Assembly: GCA_038503035.1 (NCBI GenBank) | Contig: JAVSML010000045.1 | Location: 1-64,000, forward strand | Direction: 5' to 3' | Length of the DNA stretch: 64,000 nucleotides | DNA from: Crocodylus rhombifer | Taxonomy: Eukaryota > Chordata > Crocodylia > Crocodylidae | Shown here: positions 10,831 to 22,918 of the stretch, in pieces | Numbering within the stretch: the stretch's first letter is position 1 | Layout of the letters: the number at the start of each line of letters is the position of its first letter | The notes under the pieces: model-generated | Databases searched by the model: none | Seen by the model: only the letters and a program-made list of their open reading frames with translations | What the model was told of the DNA's origin: nothing | Position numbers and translations under genes: made by a program

Positions 10831-11774
10831 ACACAGATTAGCTTTAAAAAGATTACACAATTAAATAAACCTCCCCCACGAATAAAGCAACTGGTGTAAA
10901 TGCATAATAATACCTGTATGTAGTGTTAATTTAGGACTGAATATATGTGACTACTAACATGCTGAGATTCCATATTTGAATTATGTGAAAAAAAAAAACA
11001 CAGCAGGAACTACAACAGCTGATGTGCAATTCATTTGCATTTTAGTGGTTCTGTCTCAGAGAGTGTTGTACCCAACAGTGCCTGTGAAATTTAAAATAGC
11101 AGGTGCTAAACAGAGAAGTTCTCAGAGATTTATATACTAAAGGGGTCTTTTGGTGAACACATTTCATGGCACTGTAAAACAGGATAACCCAGCAGGATTT
11201 AGGACAGGTTTAGAGTCTTCCCATTCAGACACCACACATACTGACATGGATATACATGAAGAGATTAATTAACCTCTTTGAAGAAAAATGCCACCTGAAT
11301 CATTCTTAAACCAATGTTCCAGTGACGACCCACTCAATTATACCATTAGGGAAGTGCAAGTCCTTTTGTTCTATCTTGCACCCTAAAAATTCACTACCCA
11401 ACCAGAAGATTAAAAAGGATTGCAACTGTGTCATGTGATGGAATAATTCAGAAATTAGGCAACAAGATTGGAAAAAAAGGTTAATAAAAATATATTAATT
11501 TACAAAACAGGAAGCAGTATGTAACATACAGAAAATACTTTTGTCAAAAAAAAAATTGAAGAGCAATATCTTCCCAGAGGATATGATTAATAAAAGAAGC
11601 AATACCCACGTTGAAGAATCAGTAGATTTCAATGTTATAGACTTGTGAGACTAGATGAAAGAATCTATCAAAAATGTATACCAAATCACTTATTAGGAAG
11701 CGTTTTTCCAAGAACGATGAAAAACATCCAGATGAAGGCATGAAATATTCAAGACTAATCCTTCTACCCAGTGG

Positions 11775-12862
11775 GTGCATCTAAACAAGACGCTTAACTG
11801 CACAGTAGTATAGTTTACTGCACAGTAAGGATGTGCATCTACATGTGCACATGCTTACTACACAGTAAACCTTGCTAATTGCAAGTAAATTTGCTACCTG
11901 CAAATGCAAGTAGCAAATTTACTTTAGATTAGTAACAGTGCAGTAGCACTTGTGTAGATGCCTGACCGGAAGCAAGTCTGCTCCTGGCCAGCTGTCCACT
12001 GGGGGCAGGAGATTTCTCCCTGAGGCAGGTTCCACAACTGAAGCCTGGGTGGGGATTATGTCCACTTATCCCAGCAGCAGGGAGCTCCAAGCCCCCACTC
12101 TGCCATTGCAATGGGATAGCTGGGAGATCAGGGTCTCCCAGTGCTGGTGCTGGGAGCTGCCTGCTGGCAGGGGCTGGGGAGCCTATTCCCCGCCCATCTA
12201 CATACTTGCAGAACTGAGTGGGGAACAAGCTCCCAGCCTGTTCTGCACTCATGTCGCTGAGTGGGGAACAGGTTCTCCAGCTTCAGTCCCATATGTGGAG
12301 CACAGGCTGGGAACTGTCCTGGTCAAGGGCAGGTTCCAGCTCCAAGCCCTGATCAAGGCACAGGCCTTAGAAAGAGCTGCAGGGGTGGAATAGGTCCCAG
12401 CCCCCTGCCCTGATCTGCCAGTGGGGCAGCCAGCAGCAAGCCCTACCAGCAGATGGGGCAGAGGGCTAAAACCTGCCTTTCCTCTGCAGCTCTTCCCAAG
12501 TCCCCAGGCTCTGATCCAGGGAGCTGGTGCCAGGAACTTCCTACTGATGTGGCAGAGGGACACTGTCTCCACCCTGGAAGCAAGCAGCCTCCTGGGGCAA
12601 TGTGTAATGTCCCAGCTACTGGCCAGGAGACAGCTGTCTCCCGGCCCAGTGCTCCCTGCCAGCCCCTGGACTATCACCCATGGGGAGCCCAGAGCTCCCC
12701 CTAGTGGAAGCAGAAGCCCATTGCAGGGCCCCAGGAAGTGGGAGCAATTTGTTGCCATTAGCAGCAAATCTATTCTCACTTCCCTGCACCTGTAGATGCT
12801 TGCTTGGAAGCGTTTACTCATGAGTAAACTGATCCTGGATCAAATGCACATGTAGACACACC
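11775..12862. mobile_element. MITE-like element with GC-rich interior
   Basis: Left end gggtgcatctaaacaagac, then ctgcacagtagtatagttta and gcatctacatgtgcacatgc. Right end gatcaaatgcacatgtagac then acacct, the inverted counterpart. A GC-rich core (about 11960-12760) separates TA-rich arms with tagcaaatttact words. Long open frames inside arise from composition. No clear target duplication. Confidence 0.55.
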
Positions 12863-12910
12863 TGGTATGTTACTAAGACTGAGGCTGGCCTGCGCTACTT
12901 GACTTTTCAC

Positions 12911-13521
12911 TGGGCATATTTACACATGCAATTAACATGACTGAATAAACTGTGGAGCAATTTGTGCTGCAGTAAACTGAGCCAGGGAGGAACAGTGGAG
13001 GCCAGGGCTGCTCATGCCATGCTCTGCCCCCCTGCAGCAGTCAGAGGGAGATCCAGGCTCCACCCATAGCTGCCCAGGTGCTAGTCCCAGGCTGGCAGAG
13101 GGTACAAGGATCAGCCTCAGGCTCCAGCTGACAGTGGCAGTGTGGCCTGGAATCTGGGGGCAGCCCTAGGCTGGCAGGGCCCAGGGCGAGGCGGCTTTGG
13201 AAACAGACGGCTGTGTTGGATGGTGAAGAAGCTGGCTGAGCCACGAGACTTTTGTAGCTGCCGAGCCATGTGGCTAGGCAGTAATGTGGCTCCCTGCTGG
13301 CTGGGCTGACCAGGTGCAATTTATGCCAGAGTCAGCATTTACACATACTTTGCTGTGTAGTAAATAATTCTGCAGTAGGATAGTACTTTCATTTACAAGT
13401 ACTATCCTGCTGCAGAGTTAATTAGTTTCCTGTGGCCTACCAGGGCCACATGTGTAGATGTGTGATGTTTACTGTGGAGCAATTAGGCAGCTCTGCAGTA
13501 AACTTCTCATGTAGATGTGCC
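12911..13521. mobile_element. MITE-like element, related to the preceding one
   Basis: Left end gggcatatttacacatgc, right end catgtagatgtgccc, inverted repeats. Both arms contain aaactgtggagcaatttg / tttactgtggagcaatt words and the core is GC-rich, as in 11775-12862. It sits only about 50 bp from that element. Confidence 0.65.
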
Positions 13522-14059
13522 CATTGCTATTTTTCTTCTGTGAAGCAAATGTAAAGGTTAGCACATACATGCATCAGAATTGGTATTAGTTTTTTGTGTC
13601 TGCAGTTCAATCTGCTCTCAAAGTAAAGGATTATTTTTTGAAGCAGCTACTCAAGATTGAAACCAAAGATGGGTTAGGAAAGGCAGCAACAATCGAAATG
13701 GAGCCTCCCTTTGTGCAATATTTTCTTCTTCCACAAAGTAGCTCTATTTGTTTTTTTAAAATCACCCAAGTTCCTGCACTTGCACCTCAGCTCCACATCT
13801 TGCAGAGAAGTAAAAGCAATGGAGCTTGAGCTCTTTATAATGTCACAGTAATATCTGTCCCTTCGCTGGACAAATTTCAAGAGACTCTGCTTTGGAAGCA
13901 CCTATAAAATAATCAGGAAGACCAAGATTGAACATGATGGGGAAATATGTTTACAACATGAATCCTCTGCTACAATTCAGAGTTTTATTTTTCAAAGCAA
14001 GATAGCAATATTTTCCTCAAGGACTCAAAAGGAACAAGTTATGAACTCAGAATTGAGAA

Positions 14060-14457
14060 CAGGAGCGTCAAACATACAGCCCGTGGGTCAGATCCAGCCT
14101 ATGGAGCTGTTTGATCTGGACCGCAGGGCTCTGGCTTGACCCCACATGCTGACCAAGCTCTGCGTACAGCACATGGTGCATGGCATGGCCCCTGCAGCCT
14201 GGACCCCCTGTTCTGAGTGCAGTGCCAGTTCAGGTCCTACACATGCACCAAGCTCCAAGGCTGGCACACGCTGCACAGGGCTTGACTCACCACGTGTGCT
14301 GCATGCAGTACAGAGGGCTAGCACAGGACATGCACTCCATGAAGCACTATGCCAAACCCAGAGCCACCTTGCAGGGCTGGTCAGTGGGGTGCTGCACAAA
14401 GCGTGCACTGCCTGTGGCGGGCAGGCCGAACTGGGCACTGCATGTTTAACACCCGTG
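14060..14457. mobile_element. hAT-like non-autonomous element
   Basis: Begins caggagcgtcaaacatacag and ends gcatgtttaacacccgtg, with inverted ends. Flanks ATTGAGAA and ACTTAGAA agree at 6 of 8 positions. The interior is GC-rich and non-coding. Confidence 0.6.
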
Positions 14458-15221
14458 ACTTAGAACATCTGGGAAGCCTAGTCAGGTTTCAGCTGTGCTT
14501 TCAACATCAGGGGGGTGCTGCTGTAACCAGGCCCATCATACATTTGACTGGAGTACAAATGGATCCACCCTTCTACACTTTCTGCAGATCTGTGCTGTTT
14601 TTTCTGGTAGAGCACTAAGTGCCTCATGGCACTACAGCTATTTACCTAGATGGCTCCTGACAGCAGCAGTGTCTCTGCACGCCAGCCAGTCAGTACTTTC
14701 CATTTGCTGTTGCCATGAATGAGAAGGGCCAGAAGTCAGGCCCAAAATATGAAACACGTGACTAAGTGTTTCACCCCAAGAAACTGTGAACAATGGGTAG
14801 TCACCAGCCTGAACCATCATAACTTGCTTAGAAAGAAATGACCTTTGGAGTAGATTTGGTCTTCAGAGCTTCGGCTATTGCAGGATGGCACATCAGTGTT
14901 AGGCTGTGACCTTGAACCTGGGGCTGCAGCCTGCGTGGCACAGCCCCTCAACCCAGTCTGCCACCTCCTTAGCAGAACACTGAGGTGGACACAAGGGGCC
15001 AGAACCCCCCAGCTAGGCCCAGCCACCTGCCCACTCAGCAGACCCCTCACTGGCTACCCTTTCCTACTTACATCCCTGACCTGGAAAAAGTATCCAAGTA
15101 ACAAGGCTCAACCTTGCACCCAGGCTGCTGCACCCTTGGCTTGTGCTGCTACTGACTGATAGAGTCCTCAGATCCCAGATCCAGCAAACATCCTGACCTC
15201 GCTCTGCCTGACCCTCCACAT

Positions 15222-15300
15222 CAGTGTTTCTCAACCTGTGGGTTGTGCCCCAAAAGTGGGTCGCAAGAATATCTGAAAGGGTCGTGAGCAAGTGCCAGAA
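15222..15300. mobile_element. hAT terminal fragment (CAGTGTTTCTCAACC type)
   Basis: Starts cagtgtttctcaacctgtgg then ttgtgccccaaaagtgggtc; only the left terminus is seen. The matching opposite terminus type occurs at 45140-45168. Confidence 0.55.
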
Positions 15301-15591
15301 AAGCGCAGGTTTCCCCGTGCAGGTTGGCAGCATTTCAGCCTGCGAGGGGCTGCTCAGGGCAGTCAGCAGGCAGGGTCGTGGGAACAGCCCCGGCAGCTGG
15401 ATGAAGGTAGGTGTATGGGGAGCGGGGGTTGGAGGGCCGGGGCTTGGGGGCTGCTGGGGTGGGAGGAGGGCGGGGGAAGGTGGCCGGGTGCCGAGGCTGC
15501 GGCAGGGTCGGTGGGGAGAGGCACCAGCAGGACGGGGGGGGTGGGGGGGTGAGTTGGGACATCGACGCCAGAGCACACGTGGGGCAAGCCG

Positions 15592-15662
15592 CCCCGCCCC
15601 GCCCCCCGCAGACAGGGCGGGGATGACGTTGGTGGGAGTGCCCCGCCCCGCCCCGCCCCGCG
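15592..15662 (-). repeat. CCCCG-repeat tract adjoining the UTP23 intron 1 donor
   Basis: The plus strand has two blocks of CCGCCCCGCC-type repeats (15592-15611 and 15642-15661). On the transcribed-sense (minus) strand these are runs of GGGG separated by one to three bases, ending five bases from the GTGAG donor. The tract could form a G-quadruplex in the nascent RNA or displaced DNA strand. That folding is inference. Confidence 0.75.
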
Positions 15663-15667
15663 CTCAC

Positions 15668-15855
15668 CGCGTGGTGCAGAGCTGCGCGGCGCCCCCCAGG
15701 TAGCCGGGCAGCTGCTCGCGGATCTGGATCTTGTTGCGCAGCGCGGCCTGGCAGAAGGTGCCGTCCAGCAGCAACTGGAAGGGTTCCCGGACCTGGAAGT
15801 TGTACTTGTAGAAGCTCATGTGCTTCTTGGCGTGCTTCTGCCGCGTGATCTTCAT
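15668..15855 (-). CDS. UTP23: UTP23 coding exon 1 (residues 1-62 plus two bases of codon 63); main entry for the gene
   Basis: UTP23 is a nucleolar component of the small-subunit processome, needed for early 18S rRNA processing and release of the U17/snR30 snoRNA. The three exons join into 243 codons, close to human UTP23 (249 by memory). This exon begins MKITRQKHAKKH and holds the first half of the PIN-like domain, including D31 in the strand LLLDGTFCQ, the conserved first acidic position of PIN folds. The ATG (15855-15853) has G at -3 after a GCC-rich leader. The donor is CG|GTGAG at 15668/15667, so intron 1 is phase 2 and codon 63 (Arg) is completed by the first base of exon 2. The exon lies in a CpG island shared with the promoter. 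Identity rests on residue-level similarity across all three exons and on adjacency to EIF3H; I consider it secure. Confidence 0.97.
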
Positions 15856-16110
15856 GGCGGCGGCGCAGGGCCGGCCTCACCCGGAAGCGAAAGCCCCACT
15901 CGCCCGGAAGGAGAACCCGGCCCCTGGCGTCCTCCCGCGTGCGCAACAGCGCCGGCTCGGCGAAAGGGCGGGGCTTGAGTCGGGGGTGGGGCCTGTCCGC
16001 TGGCGCGCATGCGCTGAGGGCAGGCGTCGAAGCGCCTTCTCCGTCATGCGCCCGACAGCGTTGCGGGTTCTGCGTCACAGTGCACTCCCTCTGACAGCCA
16101 ATCGCGCGGG

Positions 16111-18960
16111 GGGCGTGGCACACCCTACCCTTGCCCCTGCTCGGTGGGCAGGGACCAGTGGTGCAGTTGTTGCACGTGTTCAAGCACTAATTACAGCTGG
16201 TCAGCTCTTTTTTTGTAGCTGGGCAGTCACTTTTATAGCATGATGGTGGCTTAATGCAGCCTAGGTTTACTGCACCCATCACAATCATTGTGAATAATAC
16301 TGAATGCTTAATTGCATAATAGCTGTCAGGCTAATGAGGACCAAGTGGGCATCCCCACTGAGGGCTGAAGTGGTGCCAAACTTCGCTCCGCCCTTTCCCC
16401 CATCACACTCAGTAACACCATGCAGAGCAGGAGCTGCCTAGGCATCTACCACTCTTATCCTAGGGGTGACAATGCACCCCAAATCAGTGCAAGGGCCCAG
16501 CACAGACCCTTCCCTACATCCCTTTGCGAGGAGCTGATCTGACCACGTGCCCTTGCCCATGTGGCCGAACCTGTTTTCTATCCTCAGGGAGGGGTGGATT
16601 TTTTTCTCACCCTTCCATTGAGATAGGCCCAGTTCATAGGTATCAACTCTATGGGTGCTCCACCAAAAAAAAAATAGTGGGTACTCAGCACCCCCAGAGC
16701 CACTCTTGTGGATGTTAAAAAAACAAGCCCGAAAAACACTTCATCAGCAGAAGCAGTTCATTATTTCAGCTTGACTCTGCAGTGTCTGTAAAGATCTAGA
16801 GCTTCAGCTGGGCTTTTTGGTGCTTTTAACTGAAGCTCAGTCAATCAGATGTTAGATAAATGTGCCAAAAAGGCCCCACTACAGCTATACAGATGCTGCA
16901 GAGCTGGGCAGAAGTAAGATGCTGCCTCTTCTGGGCATGTATGGGGCATGATATGGGAATGTGCTGAATTAAAAATAAAGTGGTGTTTTTTGTTTTTTAC
17001 ACCAGTGAGCACCCACCAGCAGACAACAACATGGACAAGGCCAGCAGACTGGCTGGAATAGCATACAGGTGTCCCTTCAGTATGACATACATTAATTTCA
17101 GTCAAATCAATAAGAAAAGCTTGTTTTATAATCAAAGTTCTTGTGCATCTTCTTTTGCAATGACACTGATTTTGTTTCAGGCTCATAGTGGGACACAGCC
17201 CTTACTAAGAAAGGTTTGGAAGATGACACTCAAGGAATCTCTTGGTGGACACCAGTGCACAGCAGCTATTTAGCAACATAACTGGGCATCTGTATAAATG
17301 GTAGGCAACTCAAAGGGTGGTCTTTCTGCTGGCTGAAGGATAATCAGGGACACAGCTTTGACTGCAGAGGTAGTAGGAAATCTGTCTCCATCATGGATAA
17401 CTGGAACCACAATGCCTTTTGAAATAAAAGCTGCAGCAAACATCTGGAGCACTTCAAGCTGCTCTGAACCATGGTTCTGCATATCCCCAGATAAATTACA
17501 GACCCTCATCCTTCTGGGGGGATTAGGAACCTAACCTTACAAAGTATCTTAAGTTTTACTGTACTAGTGACAGCCAGATAATAAATTTTACACCCAACCG
17601 AGGTACTGCATGCAGGGTGCAGTTCCTCACCTGTTGTTGTTATCCGACAACCTAGACCAGTGACCAATTTCATATTCTACCATTTAAAAAGAGTAACAAC
17701 CCTAACCAAATAAAAGCTTCTTTTTCTCAAAATGCATACTTCCCTCCAAAATATAGCCAGGATAGGCAGTATTCCCTATCAAGAATACTCAGCCCTTTAA
17801 TCCTGCAGATCTCATCCTGGGAACCATCAGCTAATAAGCAGAGTCCTCAATAATTACAGTAGTTAGGAAGCAGGGGGGAGAGAGGGTATGAAAATGAGAG
17901 AATTTGATCCAGGCAGGATCAGCACCATCATGTTAAATTGAATCTGAACTGAAGCCAGTGTGGGAAGACAGTGCTCTTTGAGTTTAGCTCTATTAGGTGT
18001 TAAGCAGCAAACTCACAAAGCAACTGCAGCATTTCTGCAGTTTTTATGATAAGTAGGAGTGCAGCATATTGAGAAGACAAGTCTGGAACTGACAAAGGCT
18101 TTGCTTATCATAGCTGCTATTTTCATTTCAGAGAACAACAACATAAATTATTTAGTAATCTTCAGTTAAAAGGATGCTGTCAATTCTGCAACTACACTTC
18201 TGCCTCAATTTTTTACCTGCTGTTATTAAAACTAACATCATACTAACAGAAATTGGAGAAAATAAAATCTTTCTTTTTTCACAGTTTGGTTATTTTGTGT
18301 CGCTGGCAGTACTTTGTAATCAGATTCACTGTTTTTCTTTTAAATGTGATGAGTTAGTTCTTTCAACTGTTCCCAAACAGATTTCACATAGCAGAAAATA
18401 ACGGTAATAATAATAACATAGGATAGGACAATATAATTGTAAAATCACAAATATTGGCAGAGGGTTAAGGGAAAAGTTTCTTTCTTATTTATTTTAACTT
18501 TTTTAAATTGAGAAATCTGTAGACTGGCAGTGTGCACCAAGGGGATGCTTCATGGTGTTTTGCTTTTTTTAATAGATTTTAATGAAACACTAACTGGCCA
18601 CCTGCTTAGACATTATAATTAGGCAGCTTTCCATGGGTATCATGATAGAAGTCAATCTTAACAAGCAAGCTGAAGGTGTTAAGAGGAGTGGATTTGTTAA
18701 TGGACTTGGCAAAAGTTTTCCATGCATAGGAAGCAGAGATGCATAGGTAGCATTTTTATGGGAGACTAGTTTGGTCTGAAAAACAATTCCTATGATTCTA
18801 GACATAGTCAGAATTGAGAAAGAGAATATTCTACAGTTCAAATACAAATAAAAATCTGATGAATGCATGAGCCTATCACCCAAGTCACAGTCCAGAAAAG
18901 CACTTTAAGAACAGGCTAAATGTAATGCATTGTCTTCTCAGTGATTTATAATCTTTGGTA
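16111..18960. other. UTP23-EIF3H intergenic, no gene recognised
   Basis: 16634-16720 contains a known-looking repeat fragment (atgggtgctccaccaaaa ... gggtactcagcaccc). The rest is mostly single-copy and AT-rich. No exon-like frame with conserved text. Confidence 0.5.
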
Positions 18961-19140
18961 AAATGATTACTGTTGGAGAAGACTGATTTAGTAGAAAGGA
19001 TTTCAGACTGGTATGCAGGACACCCAGTTTCTAACTATACTGCTGACTGGATGCATCTGATTTAGATTCAGCAAGTTACTTCATGTATCTTCCTGTTTCC
19101 CTTCTCAGCCTTTTGTTCTATTAACTGATAATGTGGAGGC
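18961..19140 (+). repeat. MIR-like SINE remnant
   Basis: MIR order is visible: actggtatgcaggacaccca, then actgctgactggatgc and aagttacttcatgtatcttc-type words. Diverged. Confidence 0.45.
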
Positions 19141-19235
19141 TTTTTCTGTGCTAGGACTGTCTCATGGTTTGCGTTTGTCTTGTGTCTTGTAGAATGGGCA
19201 GTTATCTTGTTTGGAGATGCTATGCCAGTGATTCA

Positions 19236-19790
19236 CAACCAGAGTGCTATAGAGCCCTTGGGTGCTGCAAGATGATTTTAAGGGTGCTGCACAATGTTAG
19301 AATTGATAGATATGCCAAAAACACTCTGACCTGTTGCGGGCCTCAGTTATGTTTCTCTGCCCTTTTCATGCTCCCTGTGACTGCACTCGACTTCTCCCTT
19401 CTCCAGAAGCACTGCAGGCCTTGGGGTCCCCATAGCAAGCAGGTCCACCCTCTCACTCACAGATTCCCCACTTTACACACTTGCTACACCTTGTTTTTCT
19501 GTCAGTGTGAGGTGTTTGGGGGCAAGAGGCCTGACTGGTAGGCTGTAGTACCTCTCACAGCTGTGAACCCTCAGGATCCCCTGCTGCAAGGTCCCTTACA
19601 GCTGCAAAGTCCTTCTGACTACTTTCCTATGTTACTGTCTCCCAGGAGCTCTGTCCTCTACTGCTGGGGACCTTACCTTATATCCTTCCAAGGCATATTC
19701 TTCTTAAAGGGTGGTTCCTCTTCCTTATCCTGGGGACTAAAGAAGCCCTATTACACTCTCATTGACTTTTAGTGAGAAATCTACATGTTT
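19236..19790. repeat. Possible hAT-like remnant
   Basis: Begins agtgattcacaaccagagtg, like the CAGTGGTTCTCAACC termini, followed by GC-richer sequence. I could not identify a matching right end. Confidence 0.3.
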
Positions 19791-21251
19791 AGTAGGATCA
19801 GAGTAATGAATTCCCCACTGCTCCGTAGATTGGAGTGGTGAATTTTATCTCTAATCTATTCTAATCATTACTGCACCGTGCCTGGAATAACTCTGTAACT
19901 TGTCAGACAATGCAGTAAGATCCATGAAGCCTCCTACAGTGGATTTGTGCAAATATCTCTCCCATTCATTTTACAAGCAAAATTAATAGTTTAAAAGTAA
20001 TTCTTTCCCATCAACTACATTCTGGACCAGGTGATTTTGCTGCTAATACTTGTACCTTTAGTTTCAATCCCTGGATTGCACACTGCAGAATTTGTGTTGT
20101 CAGACAAAATGAACCATTAACGTGAAAAATATAACTTAAATGCCTTGAATTTAAAAAGTAGACAAGGATAGAAGATGATTGAAGAAAACAGTTATTGAAA
20201 GTTGGAGAGAAAGAATAGAGTTGAGCAGTGAAAGCAATCTGGTTTTTTTCCCAGTGAAGAAAAAACCTGTTTTATTAAAGCATTTTCCTCATGTGCACAA
20301 ATACTTTATTATGCTACACCATTAAACACTCTATTATTTTTTACTGTGCCACTTTCATATTTAGTCAAATGTTAAAAAGCTGTCAGATCAAAAACGTATC
20401 TGAAAGCAGGCTTGGCCTCTGAAACCCCTGTACTATTTCAAAAGATAAATTGTATTTTAAAGCTTACATTCTGGTCCTGTAGCTTCTTTATTGCATTTGA
20501 TATTTGTCTCTAGGGCATTCTTGTGTTGGTGCAGCTCCCACCTTAGCAATTGTTTTCTCACTAATGCACCTTAGTATTTTTCTTTTCTCATTTCTAAGAA
20601 AAAAATCCAGTAAAAATAATTTAATCACTTTGATGCTCTTCAAGGAAAGTGGAAGAAATTTTGGGAGGAATGGAATCCAGCATAGGCACCAATGTCTCTG
20701 AGATTCAAAATTATATTCATATAAGTTCCAATATCTGTACTGTGTTGGCGCTAATACCTAAAGTCAGTCAATGGAATGTTATTACTGATTAAAATTGATT
20801 TTGTACTTTTGCACTCTATATGGAAAAGAGTAGTAGGAATATTTAAGTAAAATTTCAGTACAGTTTATTTGGATATTATAATTCATTAGTCAGACAAAAA
20901 TGAGATGCTGTACAAGTAAGTAAAGGCAGAAGGCATGGTTCTCCATTGCCTTGTCTGTTGGAAGTCATGGTTAAACAGGAAGGACATTAGGATAAGATAA
21001 AAAGAGGAAACAGGAAGGGCAATGCCATGGTCCTTGTCAACTATAGACCACCAAATGAGAACAAAATAGTCATGATTTTTTAAAACAACTAATTGAAGCA
21101 TCCAAATCATGGAGACTGGAGGCTAGGAGGAACTTTTATTACCTTGTCTTTTGCTGGGAGGCTAACTCAACAGGGCACAGACAACCCTGGAGGTTCTTAG
21201 ATTGTGATGGAAATAACTTGTTGATACAGATGGTTGAGAAATCCACTAGAG
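19791..21251. other. No feature recognised
   Basis: AT-rich single-copy sequence. Confidence 0.55.
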
Positions 21252-21740
21252 CAGTGGTTGACAACCTTTTAGGTTGAAGGAATAACCCAGCTTGGGGCTG
21301 AGACAACTAGAAATGTGAGCACATAGATCTAATCCTCCCACTGCTGCTTTTCCCCGTGGTGACACAGGAAAAGCAAGTGTGCCAAAGCTTTTTGCCACTG
21401 AATGGCACTAAAGCTTCACAACAAACTCCACTGTGACAGATTCAGGCTGGACATAAGGAAGAACTTCTTCACTGTCTGAGCCCCCAAGGTTTGGGATAGA
21501 CTGCTGCCAGAAGCGGTTCAAGCACCCACTTTGCATGTCTTCAAGACACGTTTGGATGCTTATCTTGCTGGGATCCTAAGATCCCTGCTGGCTTCCTGCC
21601 CCTGGGTCAGGGGGCTGGACTCAGTGATCCTCCAGGGTCCCTTCCAACTCAAATGTCTATGAAATCTATGAAATTGTGGGCTGGATCTAATGGCTCCTTG
21701 AACTGGATCCAGCCCGTGGGCTGTAGGTTGCCAACCCCAT
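21252..21740. mobile_element. hAT-like element carrying a nested CR1
   Basis: Left terminus cagtggttgacaacctttt. Right terminus gggctgtaggttgccaacccc is its inverted counterpart. The centre is replaced by the CR1 fragment at 21428-21672. No clean 8-bp duplication remains; the right boundary is blurred by the tandem duplication that starts at 21733. Confidence 0.55.
21428..21672 (+). mobile_element. CR1 LINE 3' end
   Basis: 5'-truncated CR1 in sense orientation (gattcaggctggacataagg ... gggtcccttccaactc) ending in the octamer-like tctatgaaatctatgaaa. Confidence 0.8.
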
Positions 21741-21798
21741 TAGGGAATGCTCTTCTCAATTTGCTAACCCCATTAGGGAATGCTCTTCTCAATTTGCT
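21733..21798. repeat. Perfect 33-bp tandem duplication (2 copies)
   Basis: Positions 21733-21765 and 21766-21798 are identical (unit starts aaccccattagggaatgctc and ends caatttgct). Identity implies a recent duplication, or an assembly artefact. Confidence 0.9.
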
Positions 21799-21865
21799 GC
21801 TTACTACTAGAAAGGAATTGGTTACGATTCTGAAGATGGAAGGCAATTTAGGTGACAGGGGCCGC

Positions 21866-22050
21866 ATCTACATGAGACACTGACTGCACAGTTGTTACTG
21901 TGCACCCATTTAGTACTTGTATGAACAGCTTTTTCATGATGCTGACTGAGCAGTACCCTGAAACTACTGCACAGCAGTGTTGTGTGACACAATGCTACTG
22001 CACTGTAGTCAGGGGCTCCTGTGTAGTCAGCATCTCACGTAGATACAACC
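21866..22050. mobile_element. MITE (GGCYGCATMTAC / CTGTGCAGT family), copy 2
   Basis: Left end gccgcatctacatgagacac then tgactgcacagt. Right end gtgtagtcagcatctcacg then tagatacaac, the inverted counterpart. Same family as 8200-8436, including the central block with paired actactgc... words. Confidence 0.7.
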
Positions 22051-22079
22051 ACTGATTAGGAAATGGTCAAATCTGTGAC

Positions 22080-22918
22080 TGTAAAGGAGGAGGAGGAAAA
22101 AAGAACAATCAGAATAAAAGCAAGAAACTTCCAACTAAATCCAGAGAACTGATTGGCAAGATCAGGGGTGCTGCGTCTAAGAGAAAAAGAGTGCAGGAAA
22201 CTTGATTGTTCCTTAAAGACACAATATTAAGAGAATGAAGAAGCATGCTCTCCCTATTTACAGGAAGGACAGGACGCGTAGCAATAAACCTGCTTTGCCA
22301 AACTGTCAGTTCTTCAACAAGAGCTGAGGCTTTCAAAGAAGCCTTATACAAAAGAGAACTTTGGCCATGCTAACAGGATGAATATAAGAGTCTGAATATG
22401 TAGGGACAAAATCCGAAATGCCAAACTAGCAAGGGATGTAGAATTAAAAAAAAAAAAAAAAGCATTCCTTAAATGCATTATAAGTAGGAAGGAGATCAAG
22501 AAAAGTGAGTTTCTCTTACTGAATGGGAAGGAGAAGCTAATAATGGATGATATGGAGAAGGCTGAAGTGTTTAATGCCTTTTTAACTTCAGTCTTCACAA
22601 AAAAGGTCAACTATCCAATGACAAACACAGCATCTAAAACAGTGGAATAGGTACTCAGCCTAGTGTGGGAGAGAATAAATTATAGATTATTTACATAAGT
22701 GAGATGTTTTCAATTAGCAGGGCCTGATGAGATTCATCCTAGACTACTCAAGAAATTGGCTGATGTAATTGCAGAGGAGACTGAAAAAGTGCATGTATGA
22801 AGCTCATACAAAAGGGAAAAAGGATGACCCACAAAATTAGCAACTAGTCAGTCTCATGTTGATACCTGGAAAGATACTGGAACGTATTATCAAACAACTG
22901 ATTTGTAATAATCTAGAA
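22080..22918 (+). mobile_element. CR1/L3-like LINE fragment
   Basis: Sense-strand CR1 ORF2 text between endonuclease and reverse transcriptase, e.g. EKAEVFNAFLTSVFTKK near 22556-22605 and a QLVSLMLIPGKILERIIKQ-like run near 22840-22900. Frameshifted and interrupted by an A-run at 22446-22461. The hAT at 22919 follows directly. Confidence 0.65.

Larger units (their letters stand above)
10153..15667 (-). other. UTP23: UTP23 intron 1
   Basis: A 5.5-kb phase 2 intron. It contains a short hAT element, a CR1 tail, two MITE-like elements, a further hAT-like element and, next to the donor, a CCCCG-repeat tract, each listed separately. The stretches 10153-10538, 10835-11770 and 13525-14059 are AT-rich with nothing recognisable. 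14460-15220 is partly GC-rich (14870-15160) but shows no conserved coding pattern. Confidence 0.9.
15400..16110 (-). promoter_or_regulatory. UTP23: UTP23 CpG-island promoter with ETS, NRF1 and CCAAT-like motifs
   Basis: The region around and upstream of the UTP23 ATG is dense in CpG. Visible motifs are two CCGGAAG ETS-type sites (15881-15887 and 15904-15910), a palindromic GCGCATGCGC NRF1-type site (16005-16014), GC boxes near 15966 and 15987, and CCAAT at 16098-16102. No TATA box is evident. This is the usual layout of a housekeeping ribosome-biogenesis promoter. The start site is inferred to lie between the ATG and the NRF1 motif. Confidence 0.8.

Noticed and set aside
15335..16183. 282-codon minus-strand open frame overlapping UTP23 exon 1
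   Set aside because: It is a different frame over the UTP23 exon and CpG island, rich in Pro/Ala/Arg from GC content, with no recognisable domain.
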